In this document: one piece after another, positions 43,257 to 53,340 of the stretch
How positions within the stretch are numbered: position 1 is the stretch's first letter
Layout of the letters: each line of letters opens with the position of its first letter
Assembly: GCA_930367215.1 (NCBI GenBank)
Contig: OV884056.1
Location: 119,471,194 to 119,535,193 of the forward strand
Length of the DNA stretch: 64,000 bases
Direction: 5' to 3'
Origin: Pollenia angustigena
Taxonomy: Eukaryota; Arthropoda; Insecta; Diptera; Polleniidae
The notes under the pieces: model-generated
Databases searched by the model: none
What the model was told of the DNA's origin: nothing
What the model saw: the letters and a program-made list of their open reading frames with translations, nothing else
Translations under genes and position numbers: made by a program

Positions 43257-43610
43257 CGAAAGATCGAAGGACGTGGAAAAAAAGTTTTGTGAAATTTAAG
43301 TCTCCTTGAAAGATCAAAGGACACAAAAAACACTTATACTTTAAAAAGATTAAAAGTAGTTTTTTCGAATTTTTGTTTTGTTTTGTGAAATCCTTCGAAA
43401 GATCGAAGGACGTGAAAAAAAAAACATTTGTTAAATTTAAGTCTCTTTGAAAGATCAAAGGACACAAAAAAAAAAAACACATACTTTTAAAAGATTAAAA
43501 GTAGTTTCTTCGAATTTTTTTGTTGTTTTGTGAAATCCCTCGAAAGATCGAAGGCAGTGAAAAAAAAGAACTTTTTGTGAAATTTAATTGCTTTGAAAGT
43601 TTAAAAAAAA
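43257..43610 (+). repeat. Leader tandem repeat of the Gypsy element
   Basis: Two and a half units of about 140-145 bp start at 43257, 43396 and 43541 with CGAAAGATCGAAGG. Each unit also holds TTGAAAGATCAAAGGACAC and AAAGATTAAAAGTAG. It lies between the primer site and gag, the place where gypsy itself has its insulator repeat; any similar role here is untested inference. Confidence 0.8.
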
Positions 43611-43763
43611 AAAAACGTAAAGGAAAATATTTCTAAATAGAAAAAGAAAGTAATTAAACTTAAAACGTGAAGAACATTCAATAAAAAGTTAAGAAAAAAA
43701 ATACAACTTTAACAACGAAGTCCTGCAACACCAACCAGAGGAAACGAGCAACTCCACTACAAA

Positions 43764-44054
43764 GTAAGGCGATTCTAAATTATTGTTATTTCATTTCCAC
43801 AAATTTTTTTTTATTATTATTATATTACCCTAAAACTATTTTTAAATGCATAAATGCGTACAATTGAAAAAATTAATATAGAATCGGAGATAGAAAGAAT
43901 TATATTATACACGCTTAAAGAAGAAGATATTGAAAGATTACAAAGCTTTTTACGCAAAATAACTTTAATGAAATTAAGAGCAAGGAAAAAATATTCAAGA
44001 AATAAGAAAAATAATAATAAACAAAAATATATTAGAATTTAATTTTTTAAACAG
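43764..44054 (+). other. Possible leader intron of the Gypsy element
   Basis: Donor AAA|GTAAGG at 43764 and acceptor TTTTTTAAACAG ending at 44054, 28 bp before the gag ATG. Splicing would remove the small ORF 43854-44042. The same donor could pair with the acceptor at 48281, directly before the env ATG. Both are predictions from sequence only. Confidence 0.45.
43854..44042 (+). CDS. Small upstream ORF in the Gypsy leader
   Basis: 62 codons from ATG 43854, Glu/Lys-rich with a predicted helix (EKINIESEIERIILYTLKEE), then a strongly basic tail. It ends 40 bp before gag and is in a different frame. It may be a translated upstream ORF, an N-terminal gag extension lost by frameshift, or chance. 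The helix-plus-basic-tail layout and its place inside a possible intron make it worth noting. Confidence 0.4.
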   Translation: MRTIEKINIESEIERIILYTLKEEDIERLQSFLRKITLMKLRARKKYSRNKKNNNKQKYIRI

Positions 44055-44082
44055 ATTTACTGCTGCTCTGAATTTAGTAAAA

Positions 44083-45069
44083 ATGGTAGACGAAATACGA
44101 AACCAACCCAATAGGCTAGTTATTGACCCACTTAAATATTTAAGTAACTTACCAGACTTCTTTGGAGACAGTAAAGATTTACAAAACTTTACAGCACTCA
44201 TAGACAGAATAAATCCTCATTTAGAAACTTACGATGAGCTATCAAAACAACTTTTCTTGGACATTATAAAATCGAAATTAAAAGGTAAGGCCAGACAGAC
44301 TATAGAAATCAACTGTCATGCCACTTCCTGGACACAAATGAAAATTGTACTCCAGAATAATTTTGGAGATCGGCGTACCTGCGACGAACTCTTCGATGTT
44401 CTTCGAGCAACAACGTTCAAGACTAATACTGTAGAATTTTATAACGAAGTTAAGGATAAATTACACAGACTCAATAACAAAATTGTAATCATATTAGGAG
44501 AAACAGACGCTGCTAGACAAAGTGCTAGAAATAACATGCAAACAGCATTAAATATATTTAAAAGTAAAATACCCGAACCAATGAAGACAATTCTTTTCTG
44601 TAGAAATCCAATAGACATAGAGGAAGCAATGGACATCTTATTCCAAGCAGGATATGCATATTCCAGCAATCCTGATAATCAAAAACACTTTACACCTAGA
44701 CACCAACAAACTCACAATAACGGCAACAATTATAATCGCGGTTCATACAAAAACTCTTCCCATAATCGACAAAATAACCAAAATAATTTCCATAACAGTC
44801 AGAATTATAGGGAAAACCAAAGATATACTACTTACAACCAAAGACAAAACAACAGAAACCCAGTCCAACAACACTATGGACAAAGCAATGCACCCGATCT
44901 AAGACCCCAAAACCAATTTCACCGACAAAATATACCTAGGGAAAGCATTCAGTGGCACAACAACCACAACTTCCAACCAACACAACGACAGGAACCTATG
45001 GACGTTAATGTTAACGTAATATCAGAAAATTTTCGGGACAGAGCCTCGGGAAGCAACTTCCACATATAA
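44083..45069 (+). CDS. gag: Errantivirus gag
   Basis: Structural polyprotein, 328 codons from ATG 44083. The N-terminal two thirds are a helical capsid-like region (LPDFFGDSKDLQNFTALIDR; NNFGDRRTCDELFDVLRAT), matching Gypsy-group gag. The C-terminal third is Asn/Gln/Arg-rich (about residues 205-300) without CCHC knuckles, as in 17.6/297-type gags, and probably binds RNA through basic residues. It overlaps pol, which is reached by -1 frameshift. The start was chosen as the first ATG after the acceptor at 44054. No internal stop. Confidence 0.88.
   Translation: MVDEIRNQPNRLVIDPLKYLSNLPDFFGDSKDLQNFTALIDRINPHLETYDELSKQLFLDIIKSKLKGKARQTIEINCHATSWTQMKIVLQNNFGDRRTCDELFDVLRATTFKTNTVEFYNEVKDKLHRLNNKIVIILGETDAARQSARNNMQTALNIFKSKIPEPMKTILFCRNPIDIEEAMDILFQAGYAYSSNPDNQKHFTPRHQQTHNNGNNYNRGSYKNSSHNRQNNQNNFHNSQNYRENQRYTTYNQRQNNRNPVQQHYGQSNAPDLRPQNQFHRQNIPRESIQWHNNHNFQPTQRQEPMDVNVNVISENFRDRASGSNFHI
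45027..45033 (+). promoter_or_regulatory. Probable -1 frameshift site, gag to pol
   Basis: The heptamer A AAT TTT lies in the gag frame 36 bp before the gag stop and fits the X XXY YYZ rule. After slippage the pol frame is open from 45033 on; it is closed by stops at 45006 and 45012, so the shift must occur between 45015 and 45066. Possible base-pairing downstream was not assessed. Confidence 0.6.
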
Positions 45070-48000
45070 AAATAAAAACAAAATTAGGACATATAAAATT
45101 AATAGTGGATACTGGAGCCACCAATTCAATAATTAACCCAGGAATTTGTCATCCAAAGTGGATACACCAAATTAAACCCCTTATAATTAAAACTATTCAA
45201 AACGAAGTAAACGTAAAAGAAAAAGTAATAATTCCAGCATTCAAAGAATTTAAAATTACTGATAAAATGCTACAGTTTTATGTTTTAAAATTTCATAACC
45301 ATTACGATGGCCTACTAGGCAATGATATACTTAAAACATATAATGCTTGCATAAATTATGCAAATAATTCTATCCAAATAAATGGACAGAATATACCAAT
45401 ATTTTTTGACGATAAAAAAGAGATAAAAAGTAAATCAATTTTTTGTGAAGAACAGTACAACATTTCTAATAGGATGATCGCTACGCAGAAGGTAGACAAT
45501 TATAGTAACAATGTGAAAGAATATAAAACCTTGGAACACCAAATTAGAACACAGCACCTTAATTCTGAAGAAAAACAACGTCTCTTACTACTTATAAAAA
45601 AATATTCATCAATATTTTTCAAAGAAAATACACAACTTAGCTTTACAAACGCCATTAAACATAAAATTAGAACTATAAACGATGTTCCAATAGTCTCAAA
45701 ATCTTATAGATACCCCTATATACACAAATTTGAAGTTGAAAGACAAATACAAGAGATGTTAGAAAGTAATATAATAAGAGATAGCAATTCGCCCTATTCC
45801 GCCCCAATCTGGATTGTGCCAAAGAAAGCCGATGCAAGTGGGGAAAGCAAATGGAGACTCGTCATTGATTATCGCAAATTGAATGAGATTACAATTGACG
45901 ATAAATATCCTATACCCAACATAGAGGAGATACTTGATAAACTGGGAAGATGCCAGTATTTCACAACCCTCGACCTCGCAAAAGGATTTCATCAGATTGA
46001 AATCGAAGAAGAGGATATTCATAAGACAGCCTTCAGCGTTGAAGGAGGTCATTATGAATTTTTGAGGATGCCGTTTGGGTTAAAAACAGCCCCAGCGACG
46101 TTTCAAAGATTAATGAATACAGTCCTTAAAGACTATATAAATAAGATATGCTTAGTATATCTAGACGACGTGATTATCTTCTCCACGTCACTACAAGAAC
46201 ATTTGAATTCTATAAAATTAATATTTGAAAAATTAAAAGAAGCCAATTTAAAAATTCAGTTAGACAAGTCCGAATTTTTGAAAAAAGAAACAGAATTTTT
46301 AGGACACATTGTTACAATTGAAGGGATAAAACCAAATCCAAAAAAAATTCAATGCGTATCTAACTTTCGAATTCCAACCACCGTAAAACAAATCAAACAA
46401 TTTTTAGGTCTTACGGGTTATTATAGGAAATTCATTAAAGATTATTCAGCAATAGCGAAACCTATGACAAAATACTTAAAAAAGGATATAAAATTAAATA
46501 TTTCCGATCCAGAATATCAAAAAAGTTTCAATACACTAAAAACTTTACTCATTAATGAACCAATATTAGCATACCCCGACTTTACAAAGAAGTTTACAGT
46601 TACCACAGATGCTAGCAATTATGCATTAGGAGCCATTTTATCTCAAGACAACCATCCAATTTGCTATGCTAGTCGAACCCTTAATGATCACGAAATAAAC
46701 TATAGCACCATCGAAAAAGAACTACTTGCTATAGTATGGGCAACAAAATATTTCAGGCCTTACTTATTTGGAAGAAAATTCACTATAGAAACAGACCACA
46801 AACCATTAACGTGGCTTTTTTCAATTAAAGAACCAAACTCTAAACTCGTGAGATGGCGTCTAAGACTTTCTGAATTTAATTATGATATAAAGTATAAAAA
46901 GGGAACTAAAAACAGCAATGCCGACGCATTGTCAAGAATAGAAAACGAACCAATTAGTATAAACGTGATGAATTTAAGTGATACAACAATAAAAGAAACC
47001 CCAACAGCTATTAACCTATTTAAAAACCAAATTATTATAAAGAAGATAACGTCCGGATCAGTTAGAATAAGAAATAGGAATGTCTTTAAAAACAAAAGAA
47101 AAACTATCTTTATGAAAGAATTAGATAAAGAATGTGCTATCACTTTGCTAAAAACGCATTTTAATCCCACTCAACTAAATGCAATCTTAATAGATGACGA
47201 TTTTTTCCCTGTTTTCAAAGAGACGTTTGACGAATTGTTCTCAACTAATACAAATTTCAAAATAGTACGATGTTTCAATTTGGTAGAAGACATAGAAGAT
47301 GAAGGAAAATTAAGTGAAGAAATAAAAATAGAGCACCATGATAAGAACCATAGAGGTATCACAGCAGTTTTTGAAGAGTTGAAAAACCGAATCTACCATC
47401 CTCAACTTAAATTAAGAATAACTCAATTTATAAACAATTGTGAAGTATGCAACGTAGAAAAATACGACAGAAAGCCTCCTAAAGTACCCTATAAAATAAC
47501 AGAAACACCCAACAAGCCTCGAGACATTATTCATATTGACGTTTTCTATACTTTACAAAAACAACTATTTCTGACTATAATAGACAAATTTACAAAATTC
47601 GCTTCAGCATTTAGAATTTGTGGAAGAACTTGGGTAGAATTTAAATCAAAACTTATTCAATACTTCTCAATATATGGTAAACCAAGAAAAATTGTTGCAG
47701 ATAACGAACTCGGGTTTAAAGCAATCCCATTAGTACAATTTTTAAAGGATGAAAACGTTATAATACACTATACCTCCAATAGCAATCACACCTCGAATGC
47801 AGACATCGAGAGACTACATAATACCATTAATGAACATATTAGACTTTTGCGACATGACGAAAGAACCCACAACGAAACTATCGAAGATAAAATATCTAGA
47901 ATAATAGGGTTTTACAATAATACAATACATAGTACTACAAAGGTAAAACCAATTGACTTCATAAACGGAAAAATCTCAGAAGAAGAATACCCAAAATTTT

Positions 48001-48251
48001 ATGAACTAATACTACGAAAAAAAACTAAATATATTAATACATTAAACAAAGACAGGACTGATGTCGAAATAGAGAACGGAGAAAATTTTATTAAGGAAAT
48101 AAGAGGCGGGAAAAACCACCGTAAGTATAGGAAAATTAACGCGACCAAAATAGATAATGAACACCTAAAAGAGAATAAAACAAATCTTAAATATTACAAA
48201 ACCCATGTTAAACCATTTAAAAAATTCCAGATTAGAGCAAACAATGCTTAG
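45033..48251 (+). CDS. pol: Errantivirus pol (protease, RT, RNase H, integrase)
   Basis: Expressed as a gag-pol fusion. The open frame runs from the slip site to TAG/TAA 48251; counting from codon 45105, domains are: aspartic protease with VDTGATNS (residues 1-8), RT with WRLVIDYRKLN and catalytic YLDDVIIF (about 352), RNase H with TTDASNYALGAIL (about 505), and integrase with an H-H-C-C region (HHDKNHRG ... CEVCN, about 745-785) and a D-D-35-E core (HIDVFY, VADNELGF, DIERLHN, about 812, 865 and 899). All catalytic residues are visible and there is no stop. The protein makes cDNA and inserts it. Length is normal for the group. Confidence 0.92.
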   Translation, partial: SGQSLGKQLPHIKIKTKLGHIKLIVDTGATNSIINPGICHPKWIHQIKPLIIKTIQNEVNVKEKVIIPAFKEFKITDKMLQFYVLKFHNHYDGLLGNDILKTYNACINYANNSIQINGQNIPIFFDDKKEIKSKSIFCEEQYNISNRMIATQKVDNYSNNVKEYKTLEHQIRTQHLNSEEKQRLLLLIKKYSSIFFKENTQLSFTNAIKHKIRTINDVPIVSKSYRYPYIHKFEVERQIQEMLESNIIRDSNSPYSAPIWIVPKKADASGESKWRLVIDYRKLNEITIDDKYPIPNIEEILDKLGRCQYFTTLDLAKGFHQIEIEEEDIHKTAFSVEGGHYEFLRMPFGLKTAPATFQRLMNTVLKDYINKICLVYLDDVIIFSTSLQEHLNSIKLIFEKLKEANLKIQLDKSEFLKKETEFLGHIVTIEGIKPNPKKIQCVSNFRIPTTVKQIKQFLGLTGYYRKFIKDYSAIAKPMTKYLKKDIKLNISDPEYQKSFNTLKTLLINEPILAYPDFTKKFTVTTDASNYALGAILSQDNHPICYASRTLNDHEINYSTIEKELLAIVWATKYFRPYLFGRKFTIETDHKPLTWLFSIKEPNSKLVRWRLRLSEFNYDIKYKKGTKNSNADALSRIENEPISINVMNLSDTTIKETPTAINLFKNQIIIKKITSGSVRIRNRNVFKNKRKTIFMKELDKECAITLLKTHFNPTQLNAILIDDDFFPVFKETFDELFSTNTNFKIVRCFNLVEDIEDEGKLSEEIKIEHHDKNHRGITAVFEELKNRIYHPQLKLRITQFINNCEVCNVEKYDRKPPKVPYKITETPNKPRDIIHIDVFYTLQKQLFLTIIDKFTKFASAFRICGRTWVEFKSKLIQYFSIYGKPRKIVADNELGFKAIPLVQFLKDENVIIHYTSNSNHTSNADIERLHNTINEHIRLLRHDERTHNETIEDKISRIIGFYNNTIHSTTKVKPIDFINGKISEEEYPKFYELILRKKTKYINTLNKDRTDVEIENGENFIKEIRGGKNHRKYRKINATKIDNEHLKENKTNLKYYKTHVKPFKKFQIRANNA

Positions 48252-48281
48252 ATATTGATTAACACGCACATATATTTTTAG

Positions 48282-49811
48282 ATGCAAACCTGGACTATAA
48301 TTTTCATCTTATTCACACCCATAAGAGCGCAACTACTGAACATCCAAGACTTGACAAGTAATAATGGTTACCTCCCAATCAAAGTGGACGAAGTTAAAAC
48401 AATTGAACAATATAATAAAATCCTTCATGTAATCAACATAACGGCATATACAGACAGTCTTTACCTCTTACAGCAGAACATAAAAACAATAAACAGCAGC
48501 CTTACTAAAACTAACCCCGAAACAAGCTCTCTACTTGATAGTATAACAAAAAACTATGAGATATTAAATGTAAAAATAAGTAACTTAAAACCGCACTTCA
48601 GAGAAAAAAGAGGCCTTATTAACGTATTAGGAAAAGGGTTAAAATATATTGCCGGATCTATGGACAGCGACGACGAGACTCAGATAAACAATGCCCTCAA
48701 TTCAATGAAAACTCAAGTAAATAATTTCACAACTTTTAATAATCTCATAAGTAATCAAATTAAGAATATTACTAATCACATCAACCAAAAACAAATAGTA
48801 ATCAGCACTTATTTCAATAAATTTAAAAACTTTCTTCAAAATAAAATTAGAGATTTGGAAGACGAATTTAGACTTATAAGCCACATATATCAAGTAAATA
48901 ATGACATTACCCTTTTAAAAAACCATGTGGACGACATTGGCCAAAAAATTTTTTCCAGCAAATTAGGAATAATCCCAACAGACATACTTACGAAGACAGA
49001 ACTAGATTTAATTACCAGCTTTGATAGCTATACTAATATCAAAGTAGCAGTAATATTTGAAAATGAAAACATCGTTATAATTCTTTTAATTCCACAATAT
49101 TCAAATTCTGTACTGTCAAAAATTATATTTGAACCAATACCTAATTCAAAAAACAAATCTATATCACTTAAAAGTAACGGAGTACTTGTTAGCAAAAATA
49201 ATAAAATATATGAAACAAATGTTAAAGAAAATCTAAAGAAAAATTTAATACAGATTAATGATAATTGCTTAGAAAATATTGTTAATTTTAAAGAAGCCCA
49301 TTGCAATATGACAACCATGGATATTACCAGTGTAAACGAAATAATACCAGGTATTCTAATATTTAAGAATTTTTATTCCAAAATAACACATAATTGTAAT
49401 AATAAATATGACTTAAAAATAACGGGCACTTTTCTTATCAAATTCGAAAATTGTGAAATTTATACATTAGATAATAATTTTACAAATGTTAAAATAAAAT
49501 TATACGAAAATTTTATCTTACCCAATTTTATAACTAAAATAAAAGAAAACTCTAATACAACTTTTGCTGATTTAAAACTAGAAACTCTATACTTAGAGCA
49601 AATTAAATATGAAGAAACTATTAAAAAAATACTTTACCATAACAATAAATCAAAAATTATTAATATAAGCATTAATATAATAATAATACTTGCAATTTTG
49701 ATATTGATTTTAATTTTATTCTATATGAAACCTAAAAGTAAAGTTCTAATTTCGCCGGAGCCTCAATCTAACGGTGGGGGTGTTATAACCGCTAGAACAT
49801 TTATATTATAA
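48282..49811 (+). CDS. env: Errantivirus env (fusion glycoprotein)
   Basis: 509 codons. It has a hydrophobic signal peptide at residues 1-16 (IIFILFTPIRA), a furin-type cleavage site REKR near residue 109 followed by a hydrophobic GLINVLGKG start of the fusion subunit, a long coiled-coil region, several N-glycosylation sites, and a transmembrane segment near residues 465-490 with a short tail. This matches insect errantivirus env proteins, which are related to baculovirus F proteins. The acceptor AG at 48280-48281 abuts the ATG, so it is probably made from a spliced RNA. The stop lies inside the 3' LTR (from 49781). Open throughout; activity is unknown. Confidence 0.88.
   Translation: MQTWTIIFILFTPIRAQLLNIQDLTSNNGYLPIKVDEVKTIEQYNKILHVINITAYTDSLYLLQQNIKTINSSLTKTNPETSSLLDSITKNYEILNVKISNLKPHFREKRGLINVLGKGLKYIAGSMDSDDETQINNALNSMKTQVNNFTTFNNLISNQIKNITNHINQKQIVISTYFNKFKNFLQNKIRDLEDEFRLISHIYQVNNDITLLKNHVDDIGQKIFSSKLGIIPTDILTKTELDLITSFDSYTNIKVAVIFENENIVIILLIPQYSNSVLSKIIFEPIPNSKNKSISLKSNGVLVSKNNKIYETNVKENLKKNLIQINDNCLENIVNFKEAHCNMTTMDITSVNEIIPGILIFKNFYSKITHNCNNKYDLKITGTFLIKFENCEIYTLDNNFTNVKIKLYENFILPNFITKIKENSNTTFADLKLETLYLEQIKYEETIKKILYHNNKSKIINISINIIIILAILILILILFYMKPKSKVLISPEPQSNGGGVITARTFIL
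49773..49780 (+). promoter_or_regulatory. Gypsy polypurine tract
   Basis: GGTGGGGG directly before the 3' LTR. It has one T but is otherwise purine. It lies within the env coding sequence. Confidence 0.7.
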
Positions 49812-50288
49812 ATGTTACATTTTTATACATGTATGTGTGTATGACAAATTTATTACTAAACAAACGCAAGCCAACACACATACATCTATACTTTAAAATT
49901 CTTTATTTTCCAAATCGATTTTATTAAGTACTTAAAATTCTTGGAATTTTAAGTGTTACAAAAAACTCTCGCTTGTTGAACTTTTATTGTCAAAATTTCA
50001 AAGAATTTTAAGTGTTACAACAAACTCTCGTTTGTTGAACTTTTATTGTCAAAATAATATTTCAAAGAATTTTAAGTGTTACAATAAACTCTCGCTTAAA
50101 TCAAAACTGATGATTTAAGCAAGAGTATGAACTTTTAGTATTAAGCAATATTGTACCCTATTTTTTATTAAGTATATAACATATTGATTTTAATAAAGAA
50201 GCGCAGTAAGAACTGGGCAGCATTGAACTGAACAACTTTCAAAGTGTTTTTTTTAATTTATTTCACAAAAGTATTCGGACATTTATTT
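49781..50288 (+). repeat. Gypsy 3' LTR
   Basis: 508 bp, equal in length to the 5' LTR and differing at one position noticed (ACAAAAAACTC for ACAACAAACTC). It is followed by the target duplication CCTTAT. Confidence 0.92.
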
Positions 50289-50294
50289 CCTTAT

Positions 50295-52925
50295 CTCAGA
50301 AAAGTTAATTTGAATTTGTAAAATATTTCATAAAACCCGTTCTAAACCCCCTTTTCGAAGAAGGCAGAGCGGAATAAGTATCGTGCTAGGCAGCACGATA
50401 GCCTGTTTTTGTCTTGTAAAATTATTTGTTGGCTGGTAAACTAAAATGTGTTTTTTTTTATTTTGTGATGCCTCTAAAAGGGTGTGTTTTTTTTTCGTTT
50501 AAAAGACATAAAGGCAAAAAAATATTGAAAAAAAAATTACTACCTGCAAGAACTGAAGACATGTATTTGGTCTCGTGAAAAAAATTTTGTTTGTGGTCCA
50601 AGCGCAACGGTATTGAAAACACTACATTGAATTTACAATAACTGGCATAATTTGGCGCGAAACAATAAAATTGCATTAATGCAACAATAAAACAAATTTT
50701 CTTCCTCATCAACCATACTTACTGTCGCTTTGCTTGTGGCGAAACAAGACTTTGTTAGTGTTTTCCTTATAACTTTACCTACGTAAGAAAACTGTTTTCA
50801 GCAATAAAAACCCATCGTCGCGATTGGAACAGAAACCAAAATATTTTTACAAACACAAAATACCAACAACTTCGTGTGTCTATTTTTTTCTCAATAATTT
50901 CTGCATAAAGGTACGTCTTTTTAACGAAAGAAAAAGTGACCCTTTTTAAAGTAACCAAAGAATTGTTTACACAAACAAAAAACATATCGTTAGGTTAAAA
51001 ATTATTAGAAACTTTTAAATTTAATTTTTGTGTTGATTACCATTCACATCAAATATTTTTATAAAATTTTAAACTGCTACCTAAAAAAATATCCAAGTTA
51101 ATTACAAAATTAAAAATTAGGTTTCATAAAAATATAATTTTTTTTTAACAACATAATGTATAATCACACTCAAGAAAAAAATTAGCAAAGTTTTTAATTC
51201 TTTTTATAAGAACACATTAATATCTTTAAAAGTCAAAACTGGGTAATTTGTTTTATAACTGTTACCAGGGTGTTAGTGGAATTAGTGATCAGACTAAAAA
51301 TTATTGCAGAAGAAAAAGTAATAAAAGTGCTGTAAAATGATAAAAGCCGTCTCCATATAGGACTGTCAGAAATTTTGAAATTTTGCAGCCTACCCCATTG
51401 CACTTCCAAACGCTTAAAATTTCTAAGAATAAATGGCAACATCTGCAGGTCCTCCGATTTTTGTTTCCATCAGACTGTCATCATTATTATGATAGTATCC
51501 TTATGAGTTAAAATTGTTATTGATAATTTTCATGTTGTAAAATTCCATTCTTTATAATAATAATTTAATGAAAAATTAAATTTGATGAACTTAAGCCTGA
51601 TTAAAAATATTAAAATTTGGATTAAAAACCCAAAAATTGTTCGACAAAAAAAACCACAATACTAATTATTCAAAAGAAATATTTTTATTAGTTTATTTAA
51701 AATAATCTGTTTTTTATTAGGATTGCATTCCTCCAAGTGGCCCTTCATCAATATCCTGAAAAAGACAGTTATTCTTAATTTTTGGAATAATTGCATTTTT
51801 TATTTTTTTTTTATAAAGTAGTGGAATATAGACTGTTTAGCTTTATTTTGTGTTAATCCTTTAGAATTATTAAATTGTAATCATATCTTTCTTTGGAGAA
51901 GTACTACTTTGTCCAACATTTAATATGGTATCAACACTACGCTTTCCTTCTTCTTATTATTTTTCAGAAATCACCTAATTAAAATTTACTTTTTGCAACG
52001 TACATAGCGTTGTTAGAATGCGATACGGAGTTCTTTTGAAATAATTCGATATATACATGTTATGTTATATGATTTTTATTTTTATTTGCTAAATTTGTAC
52101 ATTGTAAAAAAAATAATTTTACTTTTTAATTAGAATGAAAAATATGGCTTTTTAAAATCAAATCATAGCTAAATTAAATTAAGATACATTTTCAAATTTA
52201 AACCACTACTTATTAGTAAAAAAATCAATAAAAAATTATCATAGGTATGTATATATCCTATTTTTACGGTAATTTAACACAAATATTTAATTATTTAATA
52301 TTTTAAATGTTTGTTTTACTTAATACTAATATGTATACTTTCGTTGATGATACGTCTTTTTGTTTCTGAAAATTACAAATTTATATAACGCAACATACAC
52401 AACTTAAAAAATAATAATAATCGCATTTTTAGCTGAAATATTTAAAATTGCTTATAAATCTCATAAACATTTTACAAAGTTGTCTGCTTTGCATGTAAAA
52501 TTATGAAATGTGATGTTACATTATTCTGCATTCAAGATGACGGACGATATGTGCAGTTCTTTTAATTTTTTTTCAATAATGTTTTCTTACAAAAAATCCA
52601 ACAGACACTTCGGCTGGTTGCCTATACCAAAAATATTTTACACAAACAAATACAAACAGTCATTTCGAGCTGTGGTCATGCAAACTGTCGAGCAACAACA
52701 ACATTAATAGTGAGGATCGTGTCTAAAACTTTTTTTTTCCTCATTTTTCATGACTGAAGAAAGGCAAAATTGGATTTTTCCTCAAAAACATGAATGAATT
52801 TGGCGAAATATTAACAATTCATTCATGGCTGTGAAAAAAAGTTACATATTTTACATTTTTCATTTATGAAAAAATTCAAGAATGGTTGAATATGAGCGTT
52901 CACATTTGAATTTCTCTGAACTCTG
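50295..52925. other. hAT element, right part: no gene seen
   Basis: AT-rich. Short open stretches are chance. A palindrome CGTGCTAGGCAGCACG lies near 50382-50398. ATTCATGA-like subterminal repeats occur at 52740-52880. Nothing resembling a hAT dimerisation (hATC) domain was found. Confidence 0.5.
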
Positions 52926-53340
52926 GTTATTTCTCTTACAATCAACATTCGCTCCAAAGGGAAAAGCTTTATTTTTAACCAGCAAAACAGTGAGTAATTT
53001 ATATGTTAAACTTTTTCATGTTCATTTTCTCTTAAACATACAAGCACAGTGGGATTCACATGTAAAAAAGAGAGGCAAAATTAATAAACGGAAAGATTTT
53101 ATTTTAAATTGAAACAGCTAATACACGCGATTAATTACCCGAAAATAAATTTTATAAATTGAACTAAATAAAGAGCAATTAAACTGCATAAATTGAGAAA
53201 TATTTTTTATAAATCTTTATTGTCATCTCACGTATGGGAAAACAAATTGCACAGTGGATACGAATACAAAATATAAGAAAAATTTTTTGAATTATTTCAT
53301 AAAAAGATTTTTCTAATCTTAAATCAATTCAATTAAAATT

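Larger units (their letters stand above)
42656..50288 (+). mobile_element. Errantivirus-type Gypsy element, structurally intact
   Basis: 7633 bp with two 508-bp LTRs, a 6-bp target duplication CCTTAT (42650-42655; 50289-50294), primer-binding site, leader, gag, pol and env, and a polypurine tract. All three large reading frames are open. Only one LTR difference was noticed (near 42835 versus 49960), so the insertion is young. It belongs to the insect endogenous retrovirus group that includes 17.6, 297 and Tom, by its gag without a zinc knuckle, its primer site and its env. It is nested in the hAT element. Confidence 0.93.
42177..52925. mobile_element. hAT-type element in the BEL leader, split by Gypsy
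   Basis: Ends CAGAGTACCG and ...GAACTCTG are flanked by a perfect 8-bp target duplication GTTATTTC (42169-42176; 52926-52933). Without Gypsy it is about 3.1 kb. Both subterminal regions carry many ATTCATGA/TCATGAA motifs (left 42195-42380, right 52740-52880), as expected of hAT transposase-binding repeats. I found no transposase, so it is non-autonomous. Confidence 0.85.

Noticed and set aside
45759..47362. Minus-strand ORFs inside the Gypsy pol
   Set aside because: Shadows of an intact 1048-codon pol frame.
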